Positions 16,696-24,555 of a DNA stretch of 55,722 bases are shown here, one piece after another. The notes under the pieces were generated by a model. It made no database searches. It was not told the origin of the DNA and worked only from the letters and a program-made list of their open reading frames with translations. The stretch comes from an uncultured Clostridia bacterium (GTDB lineage Bacteria > Bacillota > Clostridia > Christensenellales > UBA1242). Position 1 is the stretch's first letter. Every line of letters begins with the position of its first letter. The stretch spans positions 1 through 55,722 of the forward strand of contig CALWTE010000007.1 of NCBI GenBank assembly GCA_944384375.1, given 5' to 3'. The position numbers were made by a program, and so were the translations under genes.

Positions 16696-17418
16696 CTAGT
16701 TGTTGTTACTATTCACTTCACAAACTTCGGTTAACTTACAGTTAACCTGATCGCAACTAGTTAAATAATACTTAATGCCGTTTTGTTCTAAGTAGAGTTT
16801 GCAACGGCAGTTTTTGCCGTGCAAGTGTCCGTAAACCACGTAATCAACTTTGTATTTTTCGCATAATCTAGTAAAATCTGATGGCAACATCTTAGCATTA
16901 AATGGTGGATAATGTATCATTACAATTGCTTTGTCATTTGGCTGTCTTTTCTTTTCTAAATCTTGCAGGGCGAGTTCCAGCCTAATAACTTCGCGTTTGT
17001 AAATTTTTTCGTCATCGGCGTCTTTAAACTTACCCTCTATCTCGGGAACTGTCCACCCACGAGTACCGCAAATTACCACCCCATCAAAACGAATTGCGTC
17101 ATTTTGCAGAGCGTATCGGCCTTCGCCTAACATCGCACGCACTGCGGAAATAGATTTCCACCAGTAATCGTGATTGCCACGCGTAAAAATAATTTTGCCT
17201 GGTAATTGTGAGATTACGTCTATATCGGGTTGAGCTTCGTGAACGTGCATTCCCCAACTGATATCCCCTGGAATCAGCACTAAGTCGTCAGGAGTAACTT
17301 TCTGTAACCAGTCTGCTTTAATTCGCTCAAAGTGGTTTTCCCAACCTGGCCCAAAGATATCCATAGGCTTTTTAACCACGGTAGATAAATGCAAGTCGCC
17401 TATTGCAAAAACTTTCAT
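16696..17418 (-). CDS. Calcineurin-like metallophosphoesterase (COG1768-like)
   Basis: Predicted cytoplasmic phosphohydrolase with two metal ions. 240 residues, all five motif blocks present in order: GDLHLS (residues 7-12), PGDISWGM (49-56), RGNHDYWW (79-86), MIHYPPF and GHLHGKNC. The WGMHVHEA and HDYWWKS details match the COG1768 subgroup. The substrate is unknown. It lies upstream of rsmH by about 100 bases in the same direction and may be co-transcribed. The 3' end is partly duplicated downstream (16613-16656). AAGGAGAAG precedes the ATG. Confidence 0.92.
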   Translation of the reverse strand: MKVFAIGDLHLSTVVKKPMDIFGPGWENHFERIKADWLQKVTPDDLVLIPGDISWGMHVHEAQPDIDVISQLPGKIIFTRGNHDYWWKSISAVRAMLGEGRYALQNDAIRFDGVVICGTRGWTVPEIEGKFKDADDEKIYKREVIRLELALQDLEKKRQPNDKAIVMIHYPPFNAKMLPSDFTRLCEKYKVDYVVYGHLHGKNCRCKLYLEQNGIKYYLTSCDQVNCKLTEVCEVNSNNN

Positions 17419-17549
17419 ACACTTCTCCTTCTTTAATATTTTATAATTTTTTGCAAATTAAAGCAAGTAAAATGCTTTTAAATATTAATAAAATTGTATT
17501 AAAAAGAGCAAATTCAAGCATAAATATACATTTTTTAACACTTTTTATA

Positions 17550-17588
17550 CAAAAATTAAAAGTCCCCTTGTTAAAAGAGAACTTTTAG
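17550..17588 (-). terminator. Terminator after the 17616-18281 gene
   Basis: Minus strand AAAAGTTCTCTTTTAACAAG, then GGGACTTTTAATTTTT. The stem pairs AAAAGT(tctc) with (gggg)ACTTTT, partly imperfect, and is followed by a T-rich stretch. Confidence 0.6.
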
Positions 17589-17615
17589 TAGAGATAAACC
17601 TTACGAAAATTTTGT

Positions 17616-18281
17616 CTAATTATTGTTGTTGTTTATGTTGATTGGGTTGTTTGAAGGGAACAAAGGCATTTCAAAGAACCCTTGGCAAACGTTGGTTGAG
17701 AATTCTTGGCATTGTGGAATGTGGCAGTAGCCGTAACTTGGTACCAAAAGTTCAGTTTCTGCAACAATCTTAATAATAAGCATTACACAACCTTCAACCG
17801 TGATAATGTCGCCGTCAAAAGTACCTTGTGCTATAATCGCGCTAGCCACTACTTCCACCTTGTATGGAACAATAGATGCTTGCGGCAAAAATAGTACTAC
17901 GTCTTGAGGCAGTGAAATTACGCCAGTTGCAACACCTTGTACGTTGTTTGCGTCAGTATAAACAATTTCAACAGGAATATTAGCAATAGCAGATATGTGC
18001 GCAAAGTTTGGCCTGTCTTGGAAACGCGTAATAGTTACATCGGTCAAAGTCGGGTCAATAGTTGTGCTTGATTGCCCAGAAACAAAAGTCAGCGGTTGTG
18101 TTGGGTTTGCAGGCGTAAAGTTTGTTAGCTGAATTTGTGTATCAGTGATGTGTTGCTGTTTTAAACAGGCATCAAAAACTTTTTTAACCTGTATACAAAC
18201 CTTTTCGCATAGACCACGAGTAGGATTACCGTTGATTGGTCCTGGAATCTGCTCTGTCCTAATACCAGAGAAAAAAGACAT
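17616..18281 (-). CDS. Hypothetical cysteine-containing protein, possible spore-surface protein
   Basis: 221 residues, no signal peptide or membrane span. N-terminal block GLCEKVCIQVKKVFDACLKQQ (about 23-43) has three cysteines; the middle is predicted beta-rich (RFQDRPNFAHISAIANIPVEI); the C-terminal block has GYCHIPQCQEFSTNVCQGFF with three more cysteines, and it ends in a run of Asn. I recall similar uncharacterised proteins in Clostridia but cannot name a family. Cysteine clusters without an export signal and a beta-rich core would fit spore coat or exosporium proteins, a weak inference. Good AGGTACT-type site (GGAGGTAC) precedes the ATG. It stands alone with its own terminator. Confidence 0.75.
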   Translation of the reverse strand: MSFFSGIRTEQIPGPINGNPTRGLCEKVCIQVKKVFDACLKQQHITDTQIQLTNFTPANPTQPLTFVSGQSSTTIDPTLTDVTITRFQDRPNFAHISAIANIPVEIVYTDANNVQGVATGVISLPQDVVLFLPQASIVPYKVEVVASAIIAQGTFDGDIITVEGCVMLIIKIVAETELLVPSYGYCHIPQCQEFSTNVCQGFFEMPLFPSNNPININNNNN

Positions 18282-18389
18282 TTTAGTACCTCCATAAGAT
18301 TTGCCCGTACATTATAGAGTATGATTGCACTTTGAAAAAAGTTAAAAAATTGTGTGTAACTTTATACAATAATTAAGATTTTCAATTAC

Positions 18390-18423
18390 AACTAAAAAAA
18401 GAGCGGTTGCTCTTTTTTAGTTG
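18390..18423 (-). terminator. Terminator of the second BspA-like gene
   Basis: AACTAAAAAAAGAGC, short loop, GCTCTTTTTTAGTT. The A and T runs in the stem make it work on both strands. The sequence from the stop codon through this hairpin is nearly repeated at 55547-55636. Confidence 0.85.
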
Positions 18424-18479
18424 TTTGGTGGCTTACCCGATTTGTTATTTTGTTTAAAATAGAATTTATATTTTCATTT

Positions 18480-21400
18480 TTAACTATTATCTAAATCTTC
18501 ATTTATATCTTCATTGGTTATTTTTGTAAATTTGGCTATTATTAGTTTGCCTTCATAGGCAGAAACGTTGATTGTAATTGCGTCGCTGTTGCCGAATTCT
18601 TCTAGTTTTGTTTCAACTCCGTTCTCTATTATATACCAGCCGTCAAAGGTATAACCTGAGTAGCAAATTGCGTTAAGGGTTACTTGTGTCGTATCGTCTA
18701 TCTCTCCTTCATAACCGCCCATTCTTACTTGCCCGCCACCTATTGCAGTTACTCCTACACCTTCTATAAGACTGTTAGAGAATACTGCAGTTATGGCGGT
18801 AGTTTCGGTTATCGTCATTGATAGTGGGTTGTCATAATTATAAGTTGTGCCACTTGCGGTGGTTATCTGCCAGTACAAAAATGCACAGTTTGCTTTTGGT
18901 ACGGCTATTACATTATTTAGGGTTATATCTCCATTCATTAAAGTTTCGTAATAATTGTCTGTAAGTTCTCCATTAATAAGTATCTGCCCCAAACTTGCAT
19001 CAGTGGTTATTGTTAGGCTTGCTATAACTTGAAAGTTGTTATTAGTGAATTTAGTACTGTCATCATTGTCTATAATTCGTATATTATTTAGACTAGTACT
19101 GTCTTTTACCCAGTATGTTACTGTACTTGCATTTCCATTAAAAGCATAACGTCCTATATAATCATCCGATGTGTTATTCTGTATATCATTGTAAAAATAC
19201 ACATTATTTAAACTGCTACAATTATAAAACGCATTATTTCCTATACTCGTTACACTATCGGGAATGGTAATACTAGTTAAACTGCTACAACTAGAAAACG
19301 CAGAATTTCCTATACTGGTGACACTATCGGGAATTGTAATTTCAGTTAAACTGGTGCAACCATAAAACGCAGAATTTCCTATACTCTCACATTGACTATT
19401 CTCAGTAAAGTTTACTGTTACTATCTTTGGAGCATACAAACTACTATAAGGATAAAACAAATATGCTGGTATTCTAGTTACATTCGCTCCTATGTTTACT
19501 GTTATTCCTTCTCCGTCTTTTCCTGTATTGTAAAATACACTATTACCAGACGATAAATCATTCATATTCGTTGCGTTAAAGTTGATTTCAGTTAAAGCGG
19601 TACAATTATAAAACGCACGTTCTCCTATACTTGTTACACTATTTCCTATTGTTGCACTGGTTAAACTGCTACAATTAGAAAACGCATATTCTCCTATACT
19701 CGTTACACTATCTGGTATTATTATTTCAGTTAAACTGCGACAACTAGAAAACGCATATTCTCCTATACTCGTTACACTATCGGGAATTGTAATTTCAGTT
19801 AAACTGCGACAACTAGAAAACGCAGAATTTCCTATACTGGTTATACTATTTCCTATTGTTAAACTTTGTAAATTGCTACAACCAGAAAACGCAGAATTTC
19901 CTATGCTGATGACATTTTCTGGAATTATTATTTCGGTTAAACTGCTACATCTATAAAACGCTGATTCTCCTATACTCTTACACTGGCTATTCTCGGCAAA
20001 CGTTACTTCTGTTATGTTTTCAGAATGATAAAACAATCCAGCTGGTATTCTCTCTACATTCGCCCCTATGTTTACTACAAGTTCCTTTCCTTCTCCTCCT
20101 ACTTTATAGAAAGGATAATCATTCAATCTACCACTAGCTACCACATCGTCCATATTAATTGCGTTAAAATTGATTTCAGTTAAACCACTACAACTTTCAA
20201 ACGCACTTTTTCCTATACTAATTACACTATCGGGAATTGTTATGCTGGTTAAACGGGTATAAGACCAAAACGCTCCTCCAGCTATTACATCAACACCCGT
20301 TAAATCATAACTTGTAATATTAGTATTTGGAGCTTTTATCATGTAAGTTTTAGTCCCATCACTAGATTGTGCTTGTCCATTGTGATTGTTTCTTATATCA
20401 GTTAACCATGGAGTATTTGAAAATGCATTATATCCTATTTCTGTTAAATCATTACCTAACAGTATTGTCGTTAAACTGGTACAATTACCAAACGCATAAT
20501 CTCCTATACTGGTGACACTATTAGGAATTGTTATTTCAGTTAAACTATCACAACTATAAAAAGCATATTCTCCTATACTGGTTACTTGATTTCCTATAGT
20601 TACGCTGGTTATTGCTTGACCATAAAAAACACCTGCTCCTATACTTGTCACTGTATCCAGTACTATATCACCACCAGTAAATAATACTCCATTTAAATAT
20701 AAATTATCTGCATAATATAATGAATTTGCTTCCCTATTACCAAAATCTATACTTACCCAGGCATTTATATCTCCGGAATAGTACACATCAGTTAATCCGC
20801 TACAACCATTAAACGCATAATTTCCTATACTCGTTACACTATTTCCTATCGTTATACTTGTTAAACTGCTACAACTAGAAAACGCAGAACTTCCTATACT
20901 GGTTACACTATCTGGAATGATTATGCTTGTTAAATTGCTACAATTAGAAAACGCAGAATTCCCTATACTGGTTACACTGTCTGGTATTATTATCTCAGTT
21001 AAACTGCTACAATATGAAAATACAGAAGTTCCTATACTCTCACATAGGCTTCCCTCTGCAAAGTTTACTGTTACTATCTTTGGAGCATCAGAACTACCGT
21101 ATGGGCTAAACAAATATGCTGGTATTTTAGTTACACTTTCTCCTATGTTCACTGTTATACCTGTACCGTCTTGCCCTGCGTAGGAGAATACATAATTATA
21201 AGATGATAAATCGTTCATATTCGTTGCGTTAAAGTTGATTTCGGTTAAAGCGGTACAGTTATAAAATGCGTAATTACGTATTGTTGTTATACTAGATGGT
21301 ATAGTGATACTTGTTAGGGTAGTTTTATTTGCAAAGGCGCCTGTACTTTCATAACCGCCTGCTATGGTGGTGACCGTGTAAGTAGTGTCGCCATTAACTA

Positions 21401-21662
21401 CCGTTTCAGGGATAACTACTGTGGTAGAGCTACCAGAGTATCCACTTACACTAACGGTTAAATCAGTGGAACTAAGAATTGTATATTCTAGTCCGTTAGT
21501 ATCTGTAAAGTCTGCGGCTAGTGCTGGCACGTTTAACTGCTCATTTCCTTGTTTACTTATAAGTAGCCCTGCTGTGACACCGCCCGCCACAAGCAATGAA
21601 ATCGCTATTATACTTATTATTGTATAAACTTTATACTTGCTAAATAATTCCTTAAATGCCAT
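18480..21662 (-). CDS. BspA-like leucine-rich-repeat surface protein, complete
   Basis: 1060 residues. Short basic cytoplasmic start (MAFKELFSKYK), one membrane span (about 12-35), no lipobox, so probably anchored with the bulk outside. Residues about 75-870 carry roughly 25 to 30 BspA/TpLRR repeats of 23 residues (LTEITIPDSVTSIGNSAF.SC.S), interrupted by longer insertions such as NFNATNMNDLSS..VFY. After them come two InlB/Listeria-Bacteroides-type repeats (about 895-1045; FLYWQITTA and GYTFDGWYIIENG) and an Asn/Asp-rich end. The DNA of neighbouring repeats is nearly identical. Such proteins act in adhesion; ligand unknown. Promoter block at 21801-21833, GGGGGTATGTC before the ATG, and terminator at 18390. 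Confidence 0.95.
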   Translation of the reverse strand: MAFKELFSKYKVYTIISIIAISLLVAGGVTAGLLISKQGNEQLNVPALAADFTDTNGLEYTILSSTDLTVSVSGYSGSSTTVVIPETVVNGDTTYTVTTIAGGYESTGAFANKTTLTSITIPSSITTIRNYAFYNCTALTEINFNATNMNDLSSYNYVFSYAGQDGTGITVNIGESVTKIPAYLFSPYGSSDAPKIVTVNFAEGSLCESIGTSVFSYCSSLTEIIIPDSVTSIGNSAFSNCSNLTSIIIPDSVTSIGSSAFSSCSSLTSITIGNSVTSIGNYAFNGCSGLTDVYYSGDINAWVSIDFGNREANSLYYADNLYLNGVLFTGGDIVLDTVTSIGAGVFYGQAITSVTIGNQVTSIGEYAFYSCDSLTEITIPNSVTSIGDYAFGNCTSLTTILLGNDLTEIGYNAFSNTPWLTDIRNNHNGQAQSSDGTKTYMIKAPNTNITSYDLTGVDVIAGGAFWSYTRLTSITIPDSVISIGKSAFESCSGLTEINFNAINMDDVVASGRLNDYPFYKVGGEGKELVVNIGANVERIPAGLFYHSENITEVTFAENSQCKSIGESAFYRCSSLTEIIIPENVISIGNSAFSGCSNLQSLTIGNSITSIGNSAFSSCRSLTEITIPDSVTSIGEYAFSSCRSLTEIIIPDSVTSIGEYAFSNCSSLTSATIGNSVTSIGERAFYNCTALTEINFNATNMNDLSSGNSVFYNTGKDGEGITVNIGANVTRIPAYLFYPYSSLYAPKIVTVNFTENSQCESIGNSAFYGCTSLTEITIPDSVTSIGNSAFSSCSSLTSITIPDSVTSIGNNAFYNCSSLNNVYFYNDIQNNTSDDYIGRYAFNGNASTVTYWVKDSTSLNNIRIIDNDDSTKFTNNNFQVIASLTITTDASLGQILINGELTDNYYETLMNGDITLNNVIAVPKANCAFLYWQITTASGTTYNYDNPLSMTITETTAITAVFSNSLIEGVGVTAIGGGQVRMGGYEGEIDDTTQVTLNAICYSGYTFDGWYIIENGVETKLEEFGNSDAITINVSAYEGKLIIAKFTKITNEDINEDLDNS
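19200..21330 (-). repeat. Tandem 69-base leucine-rich repeat units
   Basis: Repeat units of 69 bases, for example around 19218-19400, 19660-19930 and 20820-21030, share long exact stretches such as GAAAACGCAGAATTTCCTAT and ACTGGTTACACTATC (plus strand). They encode the 23-residue repeat of the BspA-like protein. Similar units occur at 955-1280 in the left-edge paralogue, allowing recombination within and between the genes. Confidence 0.85.
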
Positions 21663-21800
21663 GACATACCCCCTGCGCTTGCGTGGAAACGCAAGCGAAT
21701 TGAAAATTGAAAATGAATGCTAAGAATAATTAATGATTATTATTATTCATTAGTATCTTTTTTCTTTGCTGTTTTTATCTGACTAAGTATGATATCTTTT

Positions 21801-21833
21801 ATTATACACTAAACTCATTGTAAAAAACTAATG
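21801..21833 (-). promoter_or_regulatory. Promoter block of the second BspA-like gene
   Basis: Minus-strand TATAAT (rc of 21801-21806) with upstream TTTAGTG, ACAAT and CATTAG, matching 1720-1752 at 28 of 33 positions. It lies 138 bases upstream of the ATG, giving a long 5' leader of about 130 bases. Confidence 0.55.
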
Positions 21834-22018
21834 ATTTTATGTAGTTTGCCTAAATTTTTTATTTTTATTTATTAGTTAAAACTAATTGCCTATCAAGATT
21901 AATTAGAAAAACAATTCAATTTTTTATTATATTTTAAAAATAGTTAAAATTGAGTTTTTTAGAATTCCCTTCATTACGTAATTTGCTCCATTTTTTGTTG
22001 TTTTAGTGTATTTTATAG

Positions 22019-22047
22019 AATGATATTCCATAATCAAGAATATCATT
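22019..22047. promoter_or_regulatory. Inverted repeat, candidate operator of the Xre regulator
   Basis: AATGATATTC, 9-base spacer, GAATATCATT: perfect 10-bp arms about 90 bases upstream of the Xre ATG. The arms are followed by CCAT on both sides in direct orientation. Xre/Cro regulators usually bind such sites and often control themselves; binding here is inferred only from position. Confidence 0.5.
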
Positions 22048-22137
22048 CCATATTTTAGCATAATTTAGTAAAGTTTGCAACAAAATACTGTAATGTGATT
22101 ACACGTTTTTTGAGAAATTTTGATATAAAATAAAAGT

Positions 22138-22461
22138 ATGGATAATAAAATGGTTAATTATAGGCAATTTTTAATAGATAGATTGGGTTATTTTAGGACA
22201 AAAGCAAAGTTATCTTGCCGAGAATTGTCCCTAATGCTAGGGTTTTCCGAAGGATATATTACAAAATTTGAAAAAGGTGCGTTTAGCATACCTGCTGAAG
22301 TCTTGCTAGAAGCGATTTCTATTTGTGGCACAACTCCCGAAGAATTTTTTAGCACTAATATTTCTAACTTTGCCGAGCATAAAGAACTTAATTCTCAATA
22401 TGATAAACTCTCCCCCGAAAGCAAACAAAACATTTTAGATATAATGAAAAATTTAAAATAA
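22138..22461 (+). CDS. Xre-family helix-turn-helix transcriptional regulator
   Basis: 107 residues with one HTH_3 domain (about 13-66): LGYFRTKAKLSCRELSLMLG forms helices 1-2 and FSEGYITKFEKGAFSIP the recognition helix, followed by SPESKQNILDIMKNL, a C-terminal helix often seen in small Xre proteins. No sensory domain. The ATG lacks a clear Shine-Dalgarno; a second ATG four codons in (MVNYRQF) is no better. A 29-base inverted repeat lies upstream and a strong terminator follows 22 bases after the stop. It may control itself or the divergent BspA-like gene (inference). Confidence 0.88.
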   Translation: MDNKMVNYRQFLIDRLGYFRTKAKLSCRELSLMLGFSEGYITKFEKGAFSIPAEVLLEAISICGTTPEEFFSTNISNFAEHKELNSQYDKLSPESKQNILDIMKNLK

Positions 22462-22482
22462 AATCAATAAAAAGTTAAAGAC

Positions 22483-22511
22483 AAAAACCACGGAACGACT
22501 CCGTGGTTTTT
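22483..22511 (+). terminator. Terminator of the Xre gene
   Basis: AAAAACCACGG, loop AACGACT, CCGTGGTTTTT. Perfect 11-bp stem beginning 22 bases after the stop codon. Confidence 0.92.
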
Positions 22512-22629
22512 ACAATAATACAAAATTTTATAAGTAAAAATTTAGTAAATTAACTTTTCTAAAAATAAACAACAAGCATATACCCTAAAAATACACCCTA
22601 TTACAAATGTTAAATTTCTTTCCCATATC

Positions 22630-22685
22630 AAAAAAACGCAAGAGATTTCCCCTTTTAGAGAACAAATCTTGCGTCTTTTTTTATT
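22630..22685. terminator. Bidirectional terminator-like hairpin downstream of spoIVA
   Basis: AAAAAACGCAAGAGATTT, 15-base loop, AAATCTTGCGTCTTTTTTT. A run on one side and T run on the other allow use on both strands; about 240 bases downstream of the spoIVA stop. Confidence 0.7.
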
Positions 22686-22755
22686 TACTATTTGCCTTAT
22701 TTATTAAATTTCTCACTACTAATTATTTGACTTTATCAAAATCGCACGATAATTT

Positions 22756-22800
22756 TGAACTACACTCCAAAAGTTAAACGTTTTTAAAGATGCGGTTCTA
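22756..22800 (-). repeat. IS-end-like segment, possible remnant
   Basis: TGAACTACACTCCAAAAGTT, AAACGTTTTTAAAGA, TGCGGTTCTA. The rc reads GTTTAACTTTTGGAGTGTAG, matching the 2201-2250 element (GTCCAACTTTTGGGGTGAA). No transposase nearby. Confidence 0.3.
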
Positions 22801-22927
22801 AATTCAATGGATTTTTATGAATAATACAAAAATTTTATAAGCAAAAGTTTTTAAATTACTAAACTAAATTTTTTACTTTATTTTTCTAGCATTTTCCTAA
22901 ATTCTTTATAGCAAAACACAAAATTTT

Positions 22928-24409
22928 TTATAGCAATATACAAATAATACCGCCGCGGCCTTCGTTTACGATACGAGTTAGGGCTTTACGCATTTTCTTT
23001 TGCGCTTCCACTGGCATTGAGTTGATTTTGCTACTAATTCCGTCTGTCATAAGTTGATGCATAGTTTTACCGAAGACGTTTGCTTCCCAAATTCCTGTTG
23101 GGCTAGATTGTGCTTGCGTATTTAAAAACTGCACTAAATCTTGCGATTGTTGTTCCGTGCCTACGATTGGGTTGATTTCTGTTTCCAAATCTACACGCAT
23201 AATGTGCAGGCTCGGTGCTGTTGCCCTAAGTTTCACTCCCCAACGATTTCCGCCTTGCTTTACGATTTCGGGTTCTTCCAACTCCAAATCTTCAAACGCA
23301 GGTTGCACGACTCCATACCCCGTTTCTTTTACTTGCTCTAATGCATCTTTTAACTTATCGTACTGCACTTTTGCCGTAGCGAGCGAACGAATTTGCGCGA
23401 TAAGTTCAAAATCATTATTAATCGGCATATCACACTGCGCACTCAAAACTTTATAGAATAAACCTTCTTTTGGCACTAAATCAAACAAAATCTTGCCTTC
23501 GCCCATTTCCACACTTGATAGCACAACAGGCTCAAAGCGTTCGCTATTTTCAAACAAGACCGAGCCTTTATCAAAGTCGCCTATTTTGGTTACATTTTCA
23601 CTGACGCGTTTTAATTCGTCTGTAACTTCGGTAATGATTTCATTATCAAATGGCAAAGCAGTAATCCACTGTGGCATATTGAGTTCCACCCCTACCATAG
23701 GGAATTCTTGCAAAACTTTATCAAAAATATTTGCCACGTCCTTTTGGTCTAAGGTAGAAACATTCACCGCTAGCGTACTTACGTTGTATTTTTGTTGCAA
23801 CTGCGATACTAATTCTTTGGTCTCGCTTGATTTAGGGTGTGCTGAATTCACCACAACTACAAAAGGTTTATTATACTCGCGCAATTCACGAACGAGCCTT
23901 TCTTCAGCAGGGACATATGCTAGTCTATTGATATCGCCGAAACTCCCGTCGCTCGTTAGCAAGATTGCCACAGTGCTATGGTCTGCCACGACTTTGTGCG
24001 TGCCCATTTCGGCGGCCTGTTCAAAAGGCATTTCTTCGGGTGACCACGGAGTCTTAACCATTCGTGCTTTGCCGTCTTGCGTGTGTCCTTGTGCCCCAGC
24101 CACCAAATAGCCTACGCAATCTATCATACGCACGTTTGCCAGTACATTATTCCCCAAATCAACACGCACTGCCTGTGCTGGCACAAATTTAGGTTGCGTT
24201 GTCATTATAGTTGTGCCGTCTGCGCTTTGTGGTAGTTCGTCTAACGCACAGGCTTTTAGGTTGTCATTAGAAATATTAGGTAAGACAAACTGCTCCATAA
24301 ATTTGGTAATAAAAGTTGATTTACCCACTCTCACGGGCCCAACAACACCTACATACAAATCACCGTTTGTACGAGTGGCGATGTCGTGATATATATCATA
24401 AGGGTTCAT
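22928..24409 (-). CDS. spoIVA: Stage IV sporulation protein A (SpoIVA)
   Basis: Cytoskeletal ATPase that polymerises on the forespore outer surface to form the basement layer of the spore coat. 493 residues, full length. Walker A GPVRVGKST at residues 24-32, the start MNPYDIYHDIATRTNGDLYVG and the C-terminal GRGGIICILL are strongly conserved in the family; MIDCVGYLVAGAQGH contains the nucleotide-binding DxxG-type motif. Middle and C-terminal domains are intact. In Bacillus it is under sigma-E; a weak sigma-E-like promoter is at 24441-24469. AAAGGAGAAAAGG precedes the ATG. It stands alone between two convergent or unrelated genes. Confidence 0.97.
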   Translation of the reverse strand: MNPYDIYHDIATRTNGDLYVGVVGPVRVGKSTFITKFMEQFVLPNISNDNLKACALDELPQSADGTTIMTTQPKFVPAQAVRVDLGNNVLANVRMIDCVGYLVAGAQGHTQDGKARMVKTPWSPEEMPFEQAAEMGTHKVVADHSTVAILLTSDGSFGDINRLAYVPAEERLVRELREYNKPFVVVVNSAHPKSSETKELVSQLQQKYNVSTLAVNVSTLDQKDVANIFDKVLQEFPMVGVELNMPQWITALPFDNEIITEVTDELKRVSENVTKIGDFDKGSVLFENSERFEPVVLSSVEMGEGKILFDLVPKEGLFYKVLSAQCDMPINNDFELIAQIRSLATAKVQYDKLKDALEQVKETGYGVVQPAFEDLELEEPEIVKQGGNRWGVKLRATAPSLHIMRVDLETEINPIVGTEQQSQDLVQFLNTQAQSSPTGIWEANVFGKTMHQLMTDGISSKINSMPVEAQKKMRKALTRIVNEGRGGIICILL

Positions 24410-24440
24410 ATCCTTTTCTCCTTTAATAAATACTACCCTT

Positions 24441-24469
24441 AATCTATGCTAGCCGATTTCATATTATGA
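24441..24469 (-). promoter_or_regulatory. Possible sigma-E-type promoter of spoIVA
   Basis: Minus strand TCATAAT (rc of 24463-24469), 14-base spacer, CATAGATT (rc of 24441-24448). These partly match the sigma-E consensus elements (ATA-rich -35, CATACAnT -10). Proposed mainly because the gene is sigma-E dependent in Bacillus. Confidence 0.3.
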
Positions 24470-24494
24470 CACCACCAAAATCTTTTTAATATAA

Positions 24495-24530
24495 AAAACG
24501 AAACATACGCTGTAAACGATATGTTTCGCT
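24495..24530 (-). terminator. Terminator of the lipoprotein gene
   Basis: Minus strand GCGAAACATA, loop TCGTTTACAGCG, TATGTTTCG then TTTTTTATA; begins about 26 bases after the stop at 24556. Confidence 0.85.
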
Positions 24531-24555
24531 TTAAAACTAAATTGAGTTTTATTTT

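Larger units (their letters stand above)
21663..22137. other. 475-base intergenic region between BspA-like gene and Xre gene
   Basis: Divergent region. It holds the BspA promoter block and an inverted repeat at 22019-22047 nearer the Xre gene. The rest is AT-rich; no small gene is supported. Confidence 0.6.
22462..22927. other. 466-base convergent intergenic region between Xre gene and spoIVA
   Basis: Contains the Xre terminator (22483-22511), a second hairpin (22630-22685) that can serve spoIVA, and an IS-end-like segment (22756-22800). A direct repeat, AATACAAAA..TTTTATAAG..AAAA, occurs near 22515 and 22825. No gene seen. Confidence 0.6.

Noticed and set aside
19200..21330. Regular repeats resembling a CRISPR array
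   Set aside because: They are 69-base coding repeats of a leucine-rich-repeat protein in one open frame, without spacers and without cas genes.
22756..22800. Intact insertion sequence between the Xre gene and spoIVA
   Set aside because: No transposase frame or paired ends at a sensible distance; at most a remnant.
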